DNA of 23,337 nt, taken from Chryseobacterium gleum. GTDB lineage: Bacteria > Bacteroidota > Bacteroidia > Flavobacteriales_D > Crocinitomicaceae. The position numbers were made by a program, and so were the translations under genes. Positions 15,593 through 23,036 of this stretch are shown piece by piece. Position 1 is the first letter of the stretch; each line of letters begins with the position of its first letter. The notes under the pieces are model-generated. The model ran no database searches and was not told where the DNA came from. It saw only the letters and a program-made list of their open reading frames with translations. The DNA lies in assembly GCA_943326825.2 (NCBI GenBank), contig CALPUT020000008.1:1-23337 (forward strand). The letters run 5' to 3'.

Positions 15593-15627
15593 AAACAACT
15601 CTTAACTATAAATTATTAACTATAATC
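15593..15627. repeat. Degenerate heptamer repeats next to the TPM gene (5' side)
   Basis: Five consecutive 7-base units in phase, starting AAACAAC and TCTTAAC; within them TTAACTATAA occurs twice exactly 14 bases apart (15602 and 15616). The same TTAACTATAA word appears at 14750 on the other side of the TPM gene. Confidence 0.4.
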
Positions 15628-15636
15628 TATCCACCT

Positions 15637-16074
15637 CTATTCTTCGAAAGAAATATCATTTGTTAATTCATTTATATCATCTTTTTGATGAGGAAAATGT
15701 GCTTTTAATTTGAAACCCGTCATTTCAATTCCTTGGCTTAAACCAACTGAAAACTGTTCACGTTTAAATTCTAGTAGCATCAGTTCTTTTACTTCATCCC
15801 AAAATTGATCACCAACTTGCTCATTGATACCTTTGTCACCAATTATAGCAAATTTCTTATCATCGACCGCTAAGTAAAATAAAACACCATTACGCAAAGC
15901 TGTTTCGTTCATTTTTAATTTCTTAAAAACTTCAATTGCACGTTCTTTTGGTTCAATTTTGCATTTTGACTCTAAGTGAACTCTAATTTCACCTGAAGTA
16001 TTTAATTCTGCACTTTCAATCGCTTTTCGAATTGATCGTTGTTGAATGTCTGTAAAAAAATCTTTAACTCCCAT
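15637..16074 (-). CDS. Short cytoplasmic TPM-domain protein
   Basis: This 145-residue protein consists of a TPM domain without signal peptide or membrane helix. SAELNTSGEIRVHLESKC corresponds to the first strand region of TPM, ALRNGVLFYLAVDDKKFAIIGDKGI to the conserved middle, and ALRNGV to the equivalent of LGNGV in its longer neighbour. The C-terminus after the domain is acidic (DDINELTNDISFEE). Two TPM proteins, one anchored and one soluble, follow lemA here, as is common in Bacteroidota. A hairpin terminator lies between its ATG and the lemA stop, so it may have its own promoter or depend on readthrough. Confidence 0.87.
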   Translation of the reverse strand: MGVKDFFTDIQQRSIRKAIESAELNTSGEIRVHLESKCKIEPKERAIEVFKKLKMNETALRNGVLFYLAVDDKKFAIIGDKGINEQVGDQFWDEVKELMLLEFKREQFSVGLSQGIEMTGFKLKAHFPHQKDDINELTNDISFEE

Positions 16075-16084
16075 TATTTTAATT

Positions 16085-16113
16085 TAAAAAAGGCGATTCA
16101 ATGAATCGCCTTT
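16085..16113 (-). terminator. Intrinsic terminator after lemA
   Basis: AGGCGATTCA (16091-16100) and TGAATCGCCT (16102-16111) are perfect inverted repeats and, read on the minus strand, are followed by a run of T. With a realistic loop, the stem is 7-8 G-C-rich pairs plus flanking A-T pairs. It lies 8 bases after the lemA stop and before the short TPM gene. Confidence 0.75.
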
Positions 16114-16121
16114 AATGAGTA

Positions 16122-16685
16122 TTATTTAGTCTCAAAATTTACAGTTGGAGCAACTTCTGTTCCTGCAGCTGCAGCAAATGGATTTTTCTTTGGGAAAGTT
16201 TCTGGATTCAACAACATACTGTTAAAGAATCCTCTGATGTGTGAATTATAATCTTTGATAACACCATTGTAGTCTTGCCTTGCTTTGTTAATTCTGTTTT
16301 CAGTTCCTTCTAACTGAGCTTGAAGTTCACTGAAGTTTTCTGTTGAACGAATTTGTGGATATGCTTCAAAAGCTAAATTAATTGCAGTATTAATTTTTTT
16401 ACCCATTAATTCCATATCTTCAGGTGTTTTTGCATTAACAATACCAGCCCTAGCTTGGGTTACCTGAACTAAAATTCCTTTTTCATTTTCAGCAGCTCCT
16501 TTAACAGTTGCAACTAATTGTGGAATTAAATCTGCTCGTCTTTGATAAGTTGCTCCAACATTACCCCAAGCCTCATCAACATTTTCCTGTAATTTGATTG
16601 CTTTATTATATGATGACCAATATGAGATAAATATTATTAATATAAACAATCCAATACTTCCTAAAATAATATACGCCTTTTTCAT
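16122..16685 (-). CDS. lemA: LemA family protein
   Basis: The 187-residue protein matches LemA closely. One N-terminal transmembrane helix (about 5-22) is followed by a long helical domain with the conserved LQENVDEAWGNVGATYQRRADLIPQLV segment, where QRRADLIPNLV is the family hallmark. AYPQIRSTENFSELQAQLEGTENRI and YNGVIKDYNSHIRGFFNSM follow. The short tail after about 170 (FAAAAGTEVAPTVNFETK) is also usual. The N-terminus faces outward with the bulk of the protein in the other compartment, an orientation not settled in the sequence. The biochemical function is unknown. It is upstream of two TPM-domain genes, the arrangement seen across Bacteroidota, but a strong hairpin terminator follows its stop codon. 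Confidence 0.94.
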   Translation of the reverse strand: MKKAYIILGSIGLFILIIFISYWSSYNKAIKLQENVDEAWGNVGATYQRRADLIPQLVATVKGAAENEKGILVQVTQARAGIVNAKTPEDMELMGKKINTAINLAFEAYPQIRSTENFSELQAQLEGTENRINKARQDYNGVIKDYNSHIRGFFNSMLLNPETFPKKNPFAAAAGTEVAPTVNFETK

Positions 16686-16782
16686 TTAGTTTTATTTTTT
16701 ATAAATTTAGTAATATTTGTCAAATCAAATGCCATCTTACAAATTGAGACAAAGTGTCATAGAAAGTGTTAATAATTGTGAA

Positions 16783-17619
16783 TTAACCTAAAATTTCAGT
16801 TGCTTCCATGACAATCATTTTCACTTTACTATCATAATTTGACACGATTTGCTTCAGTACATTTAATTTGTTTTTTTCGATCATAATAAAAATGATGTCC
16901 TTATATTCTGAATGCTCTAAATCGTTACCGCTAAGGATTGTTCCTGAAACTCCAATACTTTCAGATATAATTCGACTCAATTCATTTAGATTTTTTAATG
17001 ATGAAATGTGAACTATTTTCTGACTTTGCCCACCAACTAAAATTGTGTCAATCACTTTAGAACCAACATAAATACTAATTAAACTCCATAAAGCCAATTC
17101 GACACTTTTAAAAACATATCCTGCAGATAATACAACTATTGCGTCTAATATTAAGATTACAGTACTCGTTTTCATTGATGTTTTAGATGAAATTATTTTG
17201 GCTAATATTGTTCCACCACCGGCAGATGAACCACCTTTAAAAATTAAGCCTAAGCCTAATCCAACAGATAATCCACCATATAAAGTTGCAAGCATTAAAT
17301 CATTGCTAAAACTTGGTAATCTTAAAACCTTATTAAGTATTTCAACAAATAATACTATAAACGAGATACAGATGATGGTTTTGATCGCAAACTTTTTCCC
17401 AAGATATTTTAAACTGACCAAGAGCAAAGGAATGTTAATCAATAACATTAATAATCCAACTGATAATCGTAACACATTACTCAATACTATTGCTAATCCT
17501 GCTGTTCCGCCTGTAGCAACATGATTTGGTGATAAAAATGCAACTATACCAAAAGACATGGCAAGACTTCCTAAAAGGATATACGTATAATTCGCAATTT
17601 CATTTTTATAATTGATCAT
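16783..17619 (-). CDS. YitT family integral membrane protein with DUF2179 domain
   Basis: I start at the ATG at 17619 (278 residues). The frame can be extended to a GTG at 17688, but the extra 23 residues do not resemble the family and begin beside the palindromic repeat. From MINYKNEIANYTYILLGSLAMSFGI the usual first YitT helix follows, then ATGGTAGLAIVLS. Four or five more membrane segments run to about residue 190, with GGLSVGLGLGLIFKGGSSAGGGTILAKI as the glycine-rich family hallmark. The C-terminal DUF2179 domain spans about 195-278 (GQSQKIVHISSL, GVSGTILSGNDLEHSEYKDIIFIMIEKNKL). A transport role is suspected for the family, but the substrate is unknown. It lies upstream of lemA with a 97-base gap. 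Confidence 0.88.
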   Translation of the reverse strand: MINYKNEIANYTYILLGSLAMSFGIVAFLSPNHVATGGTAGLAIVLSNVLRLSVGLLMLLINIPLLLVSLKYLGKKFAIKTIICISFIVLFVEILNKVLRLPSFSNDLMLATLYGGLSVGLGLGLIFKGGSSAGGGTILAKIISSKTSMKTSTVILILDAIVVLSAGYVFKSVELALWSLISIYVGSKVIDTILVGGQSQKIVHISSLKNLNELSRIISESIGVSGTILSGNDLEHSEYKDIIFIMIEKNKLNVLKQIVSNYDSKVKMIVMEATEILG

Positions 17620-17696
17620 CCCGCTATTATTTCCACAAAAATGTAGAATTATTTCTTTTAGAAATAGAATAAAAGTCACTTTTTTCACATCTACTT

Positions 17697-17743
17697 CTTC
17701 GGCTCCGCTCAGTCGCAGATTTGAAAATTGAGAGTAGTCGAAG
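17697..17743. repeat. GC-richer imperfect palindromic element between yitT and gcvT
   Basis: Left arm CTTCGGCTCCGCTCAG (17697-17712) and right arm TTGAGAGTAGTCGAAG (17728-17743) pair at 12 of 16 positions, 14 if G-U pairs are allowed, around a 15-base loop. The left arm is clearly richer in G+C than the surrounding DNA. Words of the form CTTCGnCTnCnCTCA recur between genes in many Bacteroidota genomes from memory, so this looks like one copy of a dispersed repeat. It lies in the shared upstream region of two divergent genes. Confidence 0.55.
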
Positions 17744-17828
17744 CAAACTATTAATTAACAAATAAAATTAAAAATGTTAACGACCATACAGTATTATTAA
17801 AATTCAAACTTTTAAAATCCTTTTTGAT

Positions 17829-17836
17829 TATATTTG
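17829..17836 (+). promoter_or_regulatory. Candidate -7 promoter element (TATATTTG) for gcvT
   Basis: TATATTTG matches the Bacteroidota -7 consensus and lies 17 bases before the ATG at 17854. No TTG is seen at the -33 spacing. Because the element lies inside the longest possible frame (which would begin with TTG at 17824), it supports the shorter gcvT start. Confidence 0.5.
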
Positions 17837-17853
17837 AACTCAAAATTATAAAA

Positions 17854-18936
17854 ATGAAAAATATAGCATTATCAGATAAACACATTGATTTAGGAGCGAA
17901 AATGGTTCCGTTTGCAGGATACAATATGCCAGTTCAATATGAAGGAGTGAACATTGAACATGAAACTGTAAGAAATGCAGTTGGTGTTTTTGATGTTTCT
18001 CATATGGGAGAATTTGTTTTAAGAGGTCCAAAAGCATTGGATTTAATTCAAAAATTTGCTTCTAATGATGTTTCTGTTATTGCAGATGGAAAAGCTCAAT
18101 ATTCTTGTATGCCAAATGGTAAAGGTGGAATTGTTGATGATTTAATTATTTACAGAGTAAATGCTGAAGAATTTTTTATCGTTGTGAACGCTTCAAACAT
18201 TGAAAAAGATTGGAACTGGATTTCATCTTTGAATGACTTAGGTGTTGAAATGGAAAACCTTTCTGATCAATATTCTTTATTGGCTATTCAAGGCCCTAAA
18301 GCTGCTGAAGCTATGCAGTCATTGACAAATGTTAACTTGAAAGATATGGTTTACTATACTTTCCAATACGGAACATTTGCTGGAATTGAAAATGTAATGA
18401 TTTCTTCTACTGGTTATACAGGTTCAGGTGGTTTTGAAATTTATGTTAAAAATGAAGATGTAAATCAAGTTTGGGATAAAGTATTTGAAGCTGGGGCTAA
18501 TTTCGGAATTAAACCAATTGGTTTAGCTGCTCGTGATACATTGCGTTTAGAAATGGGATTCTGTTTATACGGAAATGATATTGATGATACCACTTCTCCT
18601 CTTGAAGCAGGATTAGGTTGGATTACTAAATTTACAAAAGACTTTACAGATGCTGATTTCTTGAAAAAACAAAAAGAAGAAGGTGTTTCTCGTAAATTAG
18701 TTGCTTTTGAAATGATTGATAGAGGGATTCCTCGTCATGATTATTTAATCAAAAATGCTGGAGGTGAAACGATTGGTAAAGTAACTTCAGGAACTATGTC
18801 TCCTTCTATGAAAATTGGAATTGGACTTGGTTATGTTACAGTTGATAATTCAGCTTTAGATTCAGAAATATTCATCGATATTCGTGATAAAGGAATTAAA
18901 GCCAAAGTTGTAAAATTACCTTTTTATAAAAAGTAA
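17854..18936 (+). CDS. gcvT: Aminomethyltransferase, glycine cleavage T protein
   Basis: This 360-residue protein (E. coli GcvT is 364) transfers the aminomethyl carbon of glycine from the H-protein lipoyl arm to tetrahydrofolate, releasing ammonia. The start at ATG 17854 is chosen over a TTG at 17824 because it gives the family N-terminus MKNIALSDKHIDLGAKMVPFAGYNMPVQY and places a promoter element upstream. DVSHMGEF, NGKGGIVDDLIIYR (with the conserved Asp95-Asp96 pair at the folate/catalytic site), AIQGPKA, STGYTGSGGFEIY and GLAARDTLRLEMGFCLYGNDI are all diagnostic. The C-terminal barrel (RKLVAFEM, VTSGTMSPSMKIGIGLGYV) is intact. There is no glycine riboswitch visible in the leader. It is followed by a strong terminator. 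Confidence 0.96.
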   Translation: MKNIALSDKHIDLGAKMVPFAGYNMPVQYEGVNIEHETVRNAVGVFDVSHMGEFVLRGPKALDLIQKFASNDVSVIADGKAQYSCMPNGKGGIVDDLIIYRVNAEEFFIVVNASNIEKDWNWISSLNDLGVEMENLSDQYSLLAIQGPKAAEAMQSLTNVNLKDMVYYTFQYGTFAGIENVMISSTGYTGSGGFEIYVKNEDVNQVWDKVFEAGANFGIKPIGLAARDTLRLEMGFCLYGNDIDDTTSPLEAGLGWITKFTKDFTDADFLKKQKEEGVSRKLVAFEMIDRGIPRHDYLIKNAGGETIGKVTSGTMSPSMKIGIGLGYVTVDNSALDSEIFIDIRDKGIKAKVVKLPFYKK

Positions 18937-18964
18937 TTATTAGACTAATAATTATAATAATTAG

Positions 18965-18995
18965 AACCTTGGCAATTTTGTCAAGGTTTTTTTTT
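18965..18995 (+). terminator. Intrinsic terminator after gcvT
   Basis: AACCTTGGCA (18965-18974) pairs with TGTCAAGGTT (18979-18988) as a 10-pair stem with one G-U pair and a 4-base loop, and a run of nine T residues (18987-18995) completes it. The convergent minus-strand gene ends at 18997, so the terminator sits directly between the two genes. Confidence 0.85.
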
Positions 18996-18996
18996 G

Positions 18997-19791
18997 TTAT
19001 AATAGTGTATTTATCAAATCATTAAAATAATTAGTTGCCTTTAATAATCTTGATCCATACCATGAAAACATTTCTCCATCTACAAGTAGAATTTTTGAAG
19101 TTGGATAAATTAAACTTAACTCTTTAATGTGCTTATCTTTAAATGGATAAGGCTCTGAACTTAAAAATATATAATCCGGTGAATCCTTTGAGTCTAAATT
19201 TATTTCTGCGTATCTTTCTTCTTTCATGAAATTTGAAAATCCACATTCACTTAGAATTGAATTAATAAAAGTATTTTTTCCCGCTGATAAATAAGGGTTA
19301 CGCCAAATTAAATACAAAACTGTTGGAGAATTCCCTTTAAATCTTGTTGAATTTTCTGTTTTAAATTGATCGAAAGAATTCTTTATAGAAGTGGAGATCT
19401 CATCAGCTTTTTCTGATTTACCAACTAATTCACCAATTTGCTCAATCATTTCAAGTGCATCTCGAAGTGTATAAATATCACTCATCCAAACAGGATATTG
19501 AGACTTTAAACTTTCGATATTTAGTTTTTCATTCTCCTCTTTATTACCAATTAATAAATCAGGATTGAGTTTTGAAACTTTTGCTAAAGAAATATCTTTT
19601 GTACCACCTACTCTAGTTTTCGATTTAAACCATTCATTTGGATGGATGCAAAACTTAGTTATCCCAATAACTTCTTCATCTAATCCTAAATCATATAATA
19701 ATTCTGTTTGGGAAGGTACTAACGAAACAATCCGTCTTGGTGAAGCACTAAGACGGATTGTTTGATTCATTTGATCTTTATACTCTTTCAT
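18997..19791 (-). CDS. BtuF-like helical-backbone metal-receptor protein without signal peptide
   Basis: The 264-residue protein has the fold signature of cluster A substrate-binding proteins for cobalamin and ferric siderophores. RRIVSLVPSQTELLYDLGLDEEVIGIT is the first domain's characteristic opening, followed by VGGTKDISLAKVSKLNPDLLIG, a long linking helix (about 110-140), then SPTVLYLIWRNPYLSAGKNTFINSIL and SPDYIFLSSEPYPFKDKH in the second domain. The N-terminus (MKEYKDQMNQTIRLSASPRR) has no signal peptide or lipobox, unlike periplasmic members. The ATG immediately follows the stop of the synthase gene (TAAATG), and an earlier start would lie inside that gene. It is probably translated by coupling with the synthase. 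Whether it binds cobalamin, another corrinoid or a metal chelate in the cytoplasm is unknown. Confidence 0.7.
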   Translation of the reverse strand: MKEYKDQMNQTIRLSASPRRIVSLVPSQTELLYDLGLDEEVIGITKFCIHPNEWFKSKTRVGGTKDISLAKVSKLNPDLLIGNKEENEKLNIESLKSQYPVWMSDIYTLRDALEMIEQIGELVGKSEKADEISTSIKNSFDQFKTENSTRFKGNSPTVLYLIWRNPYLSAGKNTFINSILSECGFSNFMKEERYAEINLDSKDSPDYIFLSSEPYPFKDKHIKELSLIYPTSKILLVDGEMFSWYGSRLLKATNYFNDLINTLL

Positions 19792-21153
19792 TTAAGAAAG
19801 TGAAGAAATTATATCGTATCGTGTGATAATGTGATACTTACCATTATCCATCTCAACTAATACTGCATGTGTGTTTTTGTTGATTAATTTTGAAACCTCT
19901 TCAACTGACGTTGATGTTTTTACAATTGGGAAAGGTGCTTGCATCACGCTTGAAATAGGAGAATCTTTTAATTCAGGATTGTCAATTAACAATTGGAATA
20001 AATGGCTATCATCTAAAGAACCAGCAAATTTATTGTCCTTCATTACTGGAATTTGAGAAATACCGAATTTTCTCATTTTTGCAATTGCATGAGAAAGTAA
20101 CTCTTCAGAATATAATGAAACCAAAGGTTCATCTTTATGACCAGAAATTAAATCTCCAGCAGTTTTTAATTCTTCATCTAAGAATCCTCTTTCACGCATC
20201 CATTCGTCATTGAAGATTTTCCCAACATAACGACTTCCATGATCATGAAATATAACAACAATTATATCATCTTCTTTAAATTCATCTTTCAATTGTAAGA
20301 TCCCTCCAATTGCTGAACCAGCTGAATTACCTACAAAAATACCTTCTTCACGAGCTAATTTACGAGTTAATACTGCTGCATCTTTATCAGTAACTTTTTC
20401 GAATTTATCAATTACATCAAAATCAACATTTGCTGGAAGTATATCTTCTCCAATTCCTTCTGTAATATATGGATAAATTTCATTTTCATCAAACACACCT
20501 GTTTCTTTGTATTTTTTAAATACAGAACCATATGTATCAATACCAATAATCTTAATATTTGGATTTTTTTCTTTTAAATATTTTCCTGTACCTGAAATTG
20601 TACCTCCAGTTCCGACACCAACTACTAAATGTGTGATTTTACCTTCTGTCTGTTCCCAAATTTCAGGACCAGTTTGTTCGTAGTGTGCTTGTCTGTTTGA
20701 TAAGTTATCATATTGATTAACATACCAAGAATTTGGAATTTCAGAAGCCAATCTTCTTGAAACAGAATAGTATGAACGTGGATCTGTTGGCTCAACAGCC
20801 GTTGGACATACAACTACTTCTGCTCCTACAGCACGTAAAATATCCATTTTTTCTTTTGACTGCTTATCATTTAAAACACAAATTAATTTGTATCCTTTAA
20901 TGATGGCAGCTAAAGCCAATCCCATTCCTGTATTTCCTGAAGTACCTTCAATGATTGTTCCACCTGGTTTTAAAATCCCTGCTTTTTCAGCGTCTTCAAC
21001 CATTTTAACTGCCATTCTATCTTTAATAGAATTTCCTGGATTTGTTGTTTCAACTTTTGCTAAAACTGTTGCTTTAACATCTTTAGTAACTTTATTTAAT
21101 CGAACTAAAGGAGTATTTCCAATTGTTTCAAGAATGTTATTGTAAATTTTCAT
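19792..21153 (-). CDS. PLP-dependent cystathionine beta-synthase / cysteine synthase with C-terminal CBS domain pair
   Basis: The 453-residue protein has a fold-type II PLP core (about 1-325). Lys44 in NPGNSIKDR forms the Schiff base, EGTSGNTGMGLALAA contacts the substrate carboxylate, and GTGGTISGTGKYLKEKNP is the phosphate-binding loop. A pair of CBS domains occupies about 331-453 (LVSLYSEELLSHAIAKMRKFGISQIPV and APFPIVKTSTSVEEVSKLI), which typically bind adenosine ligands and regulate activity. No N-terminal haem domain is present. It makes cystathionine from serine and homocysteine, or cysteine from O-acetylserine and sulfide; motifs do not decide between these. It lies 31 bases after the TlpA-like gene, and its TAA stop is followed directly by the ATG of the BtuF-like gene. 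Confidence 0.9.
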   Translation of the reverse strand: MKIYNNILETIGNTPLVRLNKVTKDVKATVLAKVETTNPGNSIKDRMAVKMVEDAEKAGILKPGGTIIEGTSGNTGMGLALAAIIKGYKLICVLNDKQSKEKMDILRAVGAEVVVCPTAVEPTDPRSYYSVSRRLASEIPNSWYVNQYDNLSNRQAHYEQTGPEIWEQTEGKITHLVVGVGTGGTISGTGKYLKEKNPNIKIIGIDTYGSVFKKYKETGVFDENEIYPYITEGIGEDILPANVDFDVIDKFEKVTDKDAAVLTRKLAREEGIFVGNSAGSAIGGILQLKDEFKEDDIIVVIFHDHGSRYVGKIFNDEWMRERGFLDEELKTAGDLISGHKDEPLVSLYSEELLSHAIAKMRKFGISQIPVMKDNKFAGSLDDSHLFQLLIDNPELKDSPISSVMQAPFPIVKTSTSVEEVSKLINKNTHAVLVEMDNGKYHIITRYDIISSLS

Positions 21154-21184
21154 GTTTGTTTATAGTAGTTTAATCTGTTCTAAA

Positions 21185-21676
21185 TTATTTGACTAATTTA
21201 TCTAATTCAATATGTAATCCAAGTCCTCTAAGTGCTTGACCTTGTGCTATTATCACACCTTCTTCATTAATCAAAACACCAAATGGGATCGAACTTGCAC
21301 CATATGCTCTTGCGGCTATACCTTCTTTATCCCAACCGTGATTTGACCAAGTTAATTTATCATCATCGATTGCTTTTTTCCATGGATCTTCTTGTCGATC
21401 CAATGAAACACTAAAGACTTCGAAACCTTTAGCGTTTTTGAATTTCTTTTTATTGTATTTTGCATAAGCTTCAACAACATTTGGATTTTCTCTTCTACAA
21501 GGTCCACACCAAGATGCCCAAAAGTCGATTAATACAATTTTTCCTTTTAAATCAGAAAGTTTAATCGTTTTTCCAGAAGGATTTTTTAATTCAATCTCAG
21601 GTGCTTTTGATCCATTTATAGGAGAAGTCAACAAAGTAAAACTAGATAGCAATAAAAAAGCAGTAATTAATTTCAT
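21185..21676 (-). CDS. Exported TlpA/ResA-like thioredoxin-fold protein
   Basis: The 163-residue precursor begins with a hydrophobic export signal (LITAFLLLSSFTLLTSP). The mature part is a redoxin/AhpC-TSA-like thioredoxin fold: APEIELKNPSGKTIKLSDLKGKIVLIDFWASWCGPCRRENP with the redox pair Cys57-Cys60 in WCGPC. KGFEVFSVSLDRQEDPWKKAI and GASSIPFGVLINEEGVIIAQG complete it, with Ile-Pro (cis-Pro) near residue 133. Proteins of this type reduce or exchange disulfides in the envelope. Its position between murA and the cysteine/cystathionine synthase suggests co-expression, but no shared pathway is evident. The gap to murA is 47 bases and to the synthase 31 bases. Confidence 0.9.
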   Translation of the reverse strand: MKLITAFLLLSSFTLLTSPINGSKAPEIELKNPSGKTIKLSDLKGKIVLIDFWASWCGPCRRENPNVVEAYAKYNKKKFKNAKGFEVFSVSLDRQEDPWKKAIDDDKLTWSNHGWDKEGIAARAYGASSIPFGVLINEEGVIIAQGQALRGLGLHIELDKLVK

Positions 21677-21723
21677 AGTATTTTTTTTCTTGTAGTTTTA
21701 ACTAAAATAATGCCAAGAAAAAA

Positions 21724-23031
21724 TTAGCTAATTCTTCTAATATCAGCACCTAAATTTCTTAATCGAATATCAATATCTTGATACCCTCTATCAATTTGTT
21801 CTATGTTGTGAATTGTACTTTTCCCTTTTGCTGATAATGCCGCAATTAACAACGATACTCCAGCACGAATATCAGGTGAAGTCATTGAGATTCCTTTCAA
21901 CGTATGTTCGTTATTTAATCCAATTACAGTTGCTCTATGCGGATCACACAAAATGATTTGTGCTCCCATATCTATTAATTTATCTACAAAGAATAAACGT
22001 GATTCAAACATTTTCTGATGAATTAATACACTACCTTTTGCTTGAGTAGCAACAACCAAAATAATAGATAATAAATCAGGTGTAAATCCAGGCCAAGGTG
22101 CATCAGCAATTGTCAAGATTGAACCATCAATAAATGTATCAATTTCATAATGATCTTGAGCTGGAACATAAATATCATCTCCTTTTCTTTCTACAATTAT
22201 CCCTAATTTTCTAAAAACATCTGGGATAATACCTAAATCATCATAGCTAACATCTTTAATTGTAATTTCAGATTTAGTCATTGCAGCTAAACCAATGAAA
22301 CTTCCAATTTCAATCATATCAGGAAGAATTCTATGGAAACATCCATTTAATTCAGTAACACCTTCAATCGTTAACATATTAGAAGCGATTCCACTAATTT
22401 TCGCTCCCATTGAGTTTAACATTTTACATAATTGCTGTAAATATGGTTCACATGCAGCATTGTAAATCGTTGTTGTACCTTTTGCTAAAACAGCAGCCAT
22501 TAAAACGTTAGCTGTTCCAGTAACTGAAGCTTCGTCTAAATGGATGTAAGTTCCTTTTAATTCTTTAGCGTCAACAGCATAAAAATGGGCTCCTGCATCA
22601 TAATTAAAAGTCGCTCCTAATTTAACAAAACCTTCAAAATGAGTATCTAATCTTCTTCTTCCAATTTTATCACCTCCTGGTTTTGGTATATACCCTCTAC
22701 CGAAACGAGATAATAAAGGCCCAACAATCATTATAGAACCTCTTAATGAAGCGGCTCTTTTTTTGAAATCCTCAGATTCTAAATAATCTAAATTAATGTC
22801 TTTCGCTTGGAAGATATAAGTTCCTTTTTCTACTTTCTCAACTTTAACTCCCATTGTTTGCAATAAATCGATCAATTTATTTACATCAATAATATCAGGA
22901 ATATTAGAAATCGTAACCTTGTCTGGCGTTAATAAAACAGCACATAAAATTTGTAAAGCTTCATTTTTTGCACCTTGAGGAACTAACTCCCCTTTTAAAG
23001 GCTTACCGCCATGAATTTCAAAAGACGCCAT
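21724..23031 (-). CDS. murA: UDP-N-acetylglucosamine 1-carboxyvinyltransferase with Cys-to-Asp active-site loop
   Basis: MurA transfers enolpyruvate from phosphoenolpyruvate to UDP-GlcNAc, the first committed step of peptidoglycan precursor synthesis in the cytoplasm. The 435 residues (E. coli 419) include Lys22-Asn23 in PQGAKNEAL, the repeated inside-out barrel halves, and SPDIRAGVSLLIAAL near the C-terminus with the conserved Asp and Arg. The active-site loop reads KPGGDKIGRRRLDTH, so Asp121 stands where E. coli has Cys115. Enzymes with this Asp, as in Mycobacterium tuberculosis and Chlamydia, keep activity but are not alkylated by fosfomycin. The ATG lies 5 bases after the DUF4290 stop, so the pair is surely cotranscribed. 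Confidence 0.95.
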   Translation of the reverse strand: MASFEIHGGKPLKGELVPQGAKNEALQILCAVLLTPDKVTISNIPDIIDVNKLIDLLQTMGVKVEKVEKGTYIFQAKDINLDYLESEDFKKRAASLRGSIMIVGPLLSRFGRGYIPKPGGDKIGRRRLDTHFEGFVKLGATFNYDAGAHFYAVDAKELKGTYIHLDEASVTGTANVLMAAVLAKGTTTIYNAACEPYLQQLCKMLNSMGAKISGIASNMLTIEGVTELNGCFHRILPDMIEIGSFIGLAAMTKSEITIKDVSYDDLGIIPDVFRKLGIIVERKGDDIYVPAQDHYEIDTFIDGSILTIADAPWPGFTPDLLSIILVVATQAKGSVLIHQKMFESRLFFVDKLIDMGAQIILCDPHRATVIGLNNEHTLKGISMTSPDIRAGVSLLIAALSAKGKSTIHNIEQIDRGYQDIDIRLRNLGADIRRIS

Positions 23032-23036
23032 TTTGA

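Noticed and set aside
17198..17524. Plus-strand reading frame of 108 codons inside yitT
   Set aside because: It lies wholly within a well-supported membrane-protein gene on the other strand. Its composition mirrors the hydrophobic codons of that gene.
17620..17688. GTG start adding 23 residues to the YitT protein
   Set aside because: The extra residues do not fit the family N-terminus, and the ATG at 17619 begins the normal first membrane helix.
17824..17853. TTG start adding ten residues to GcvT
   Set aside because: The stretch contains the TATATTTG promoter element, and the family N-terminus begins at the ATG at 17854.
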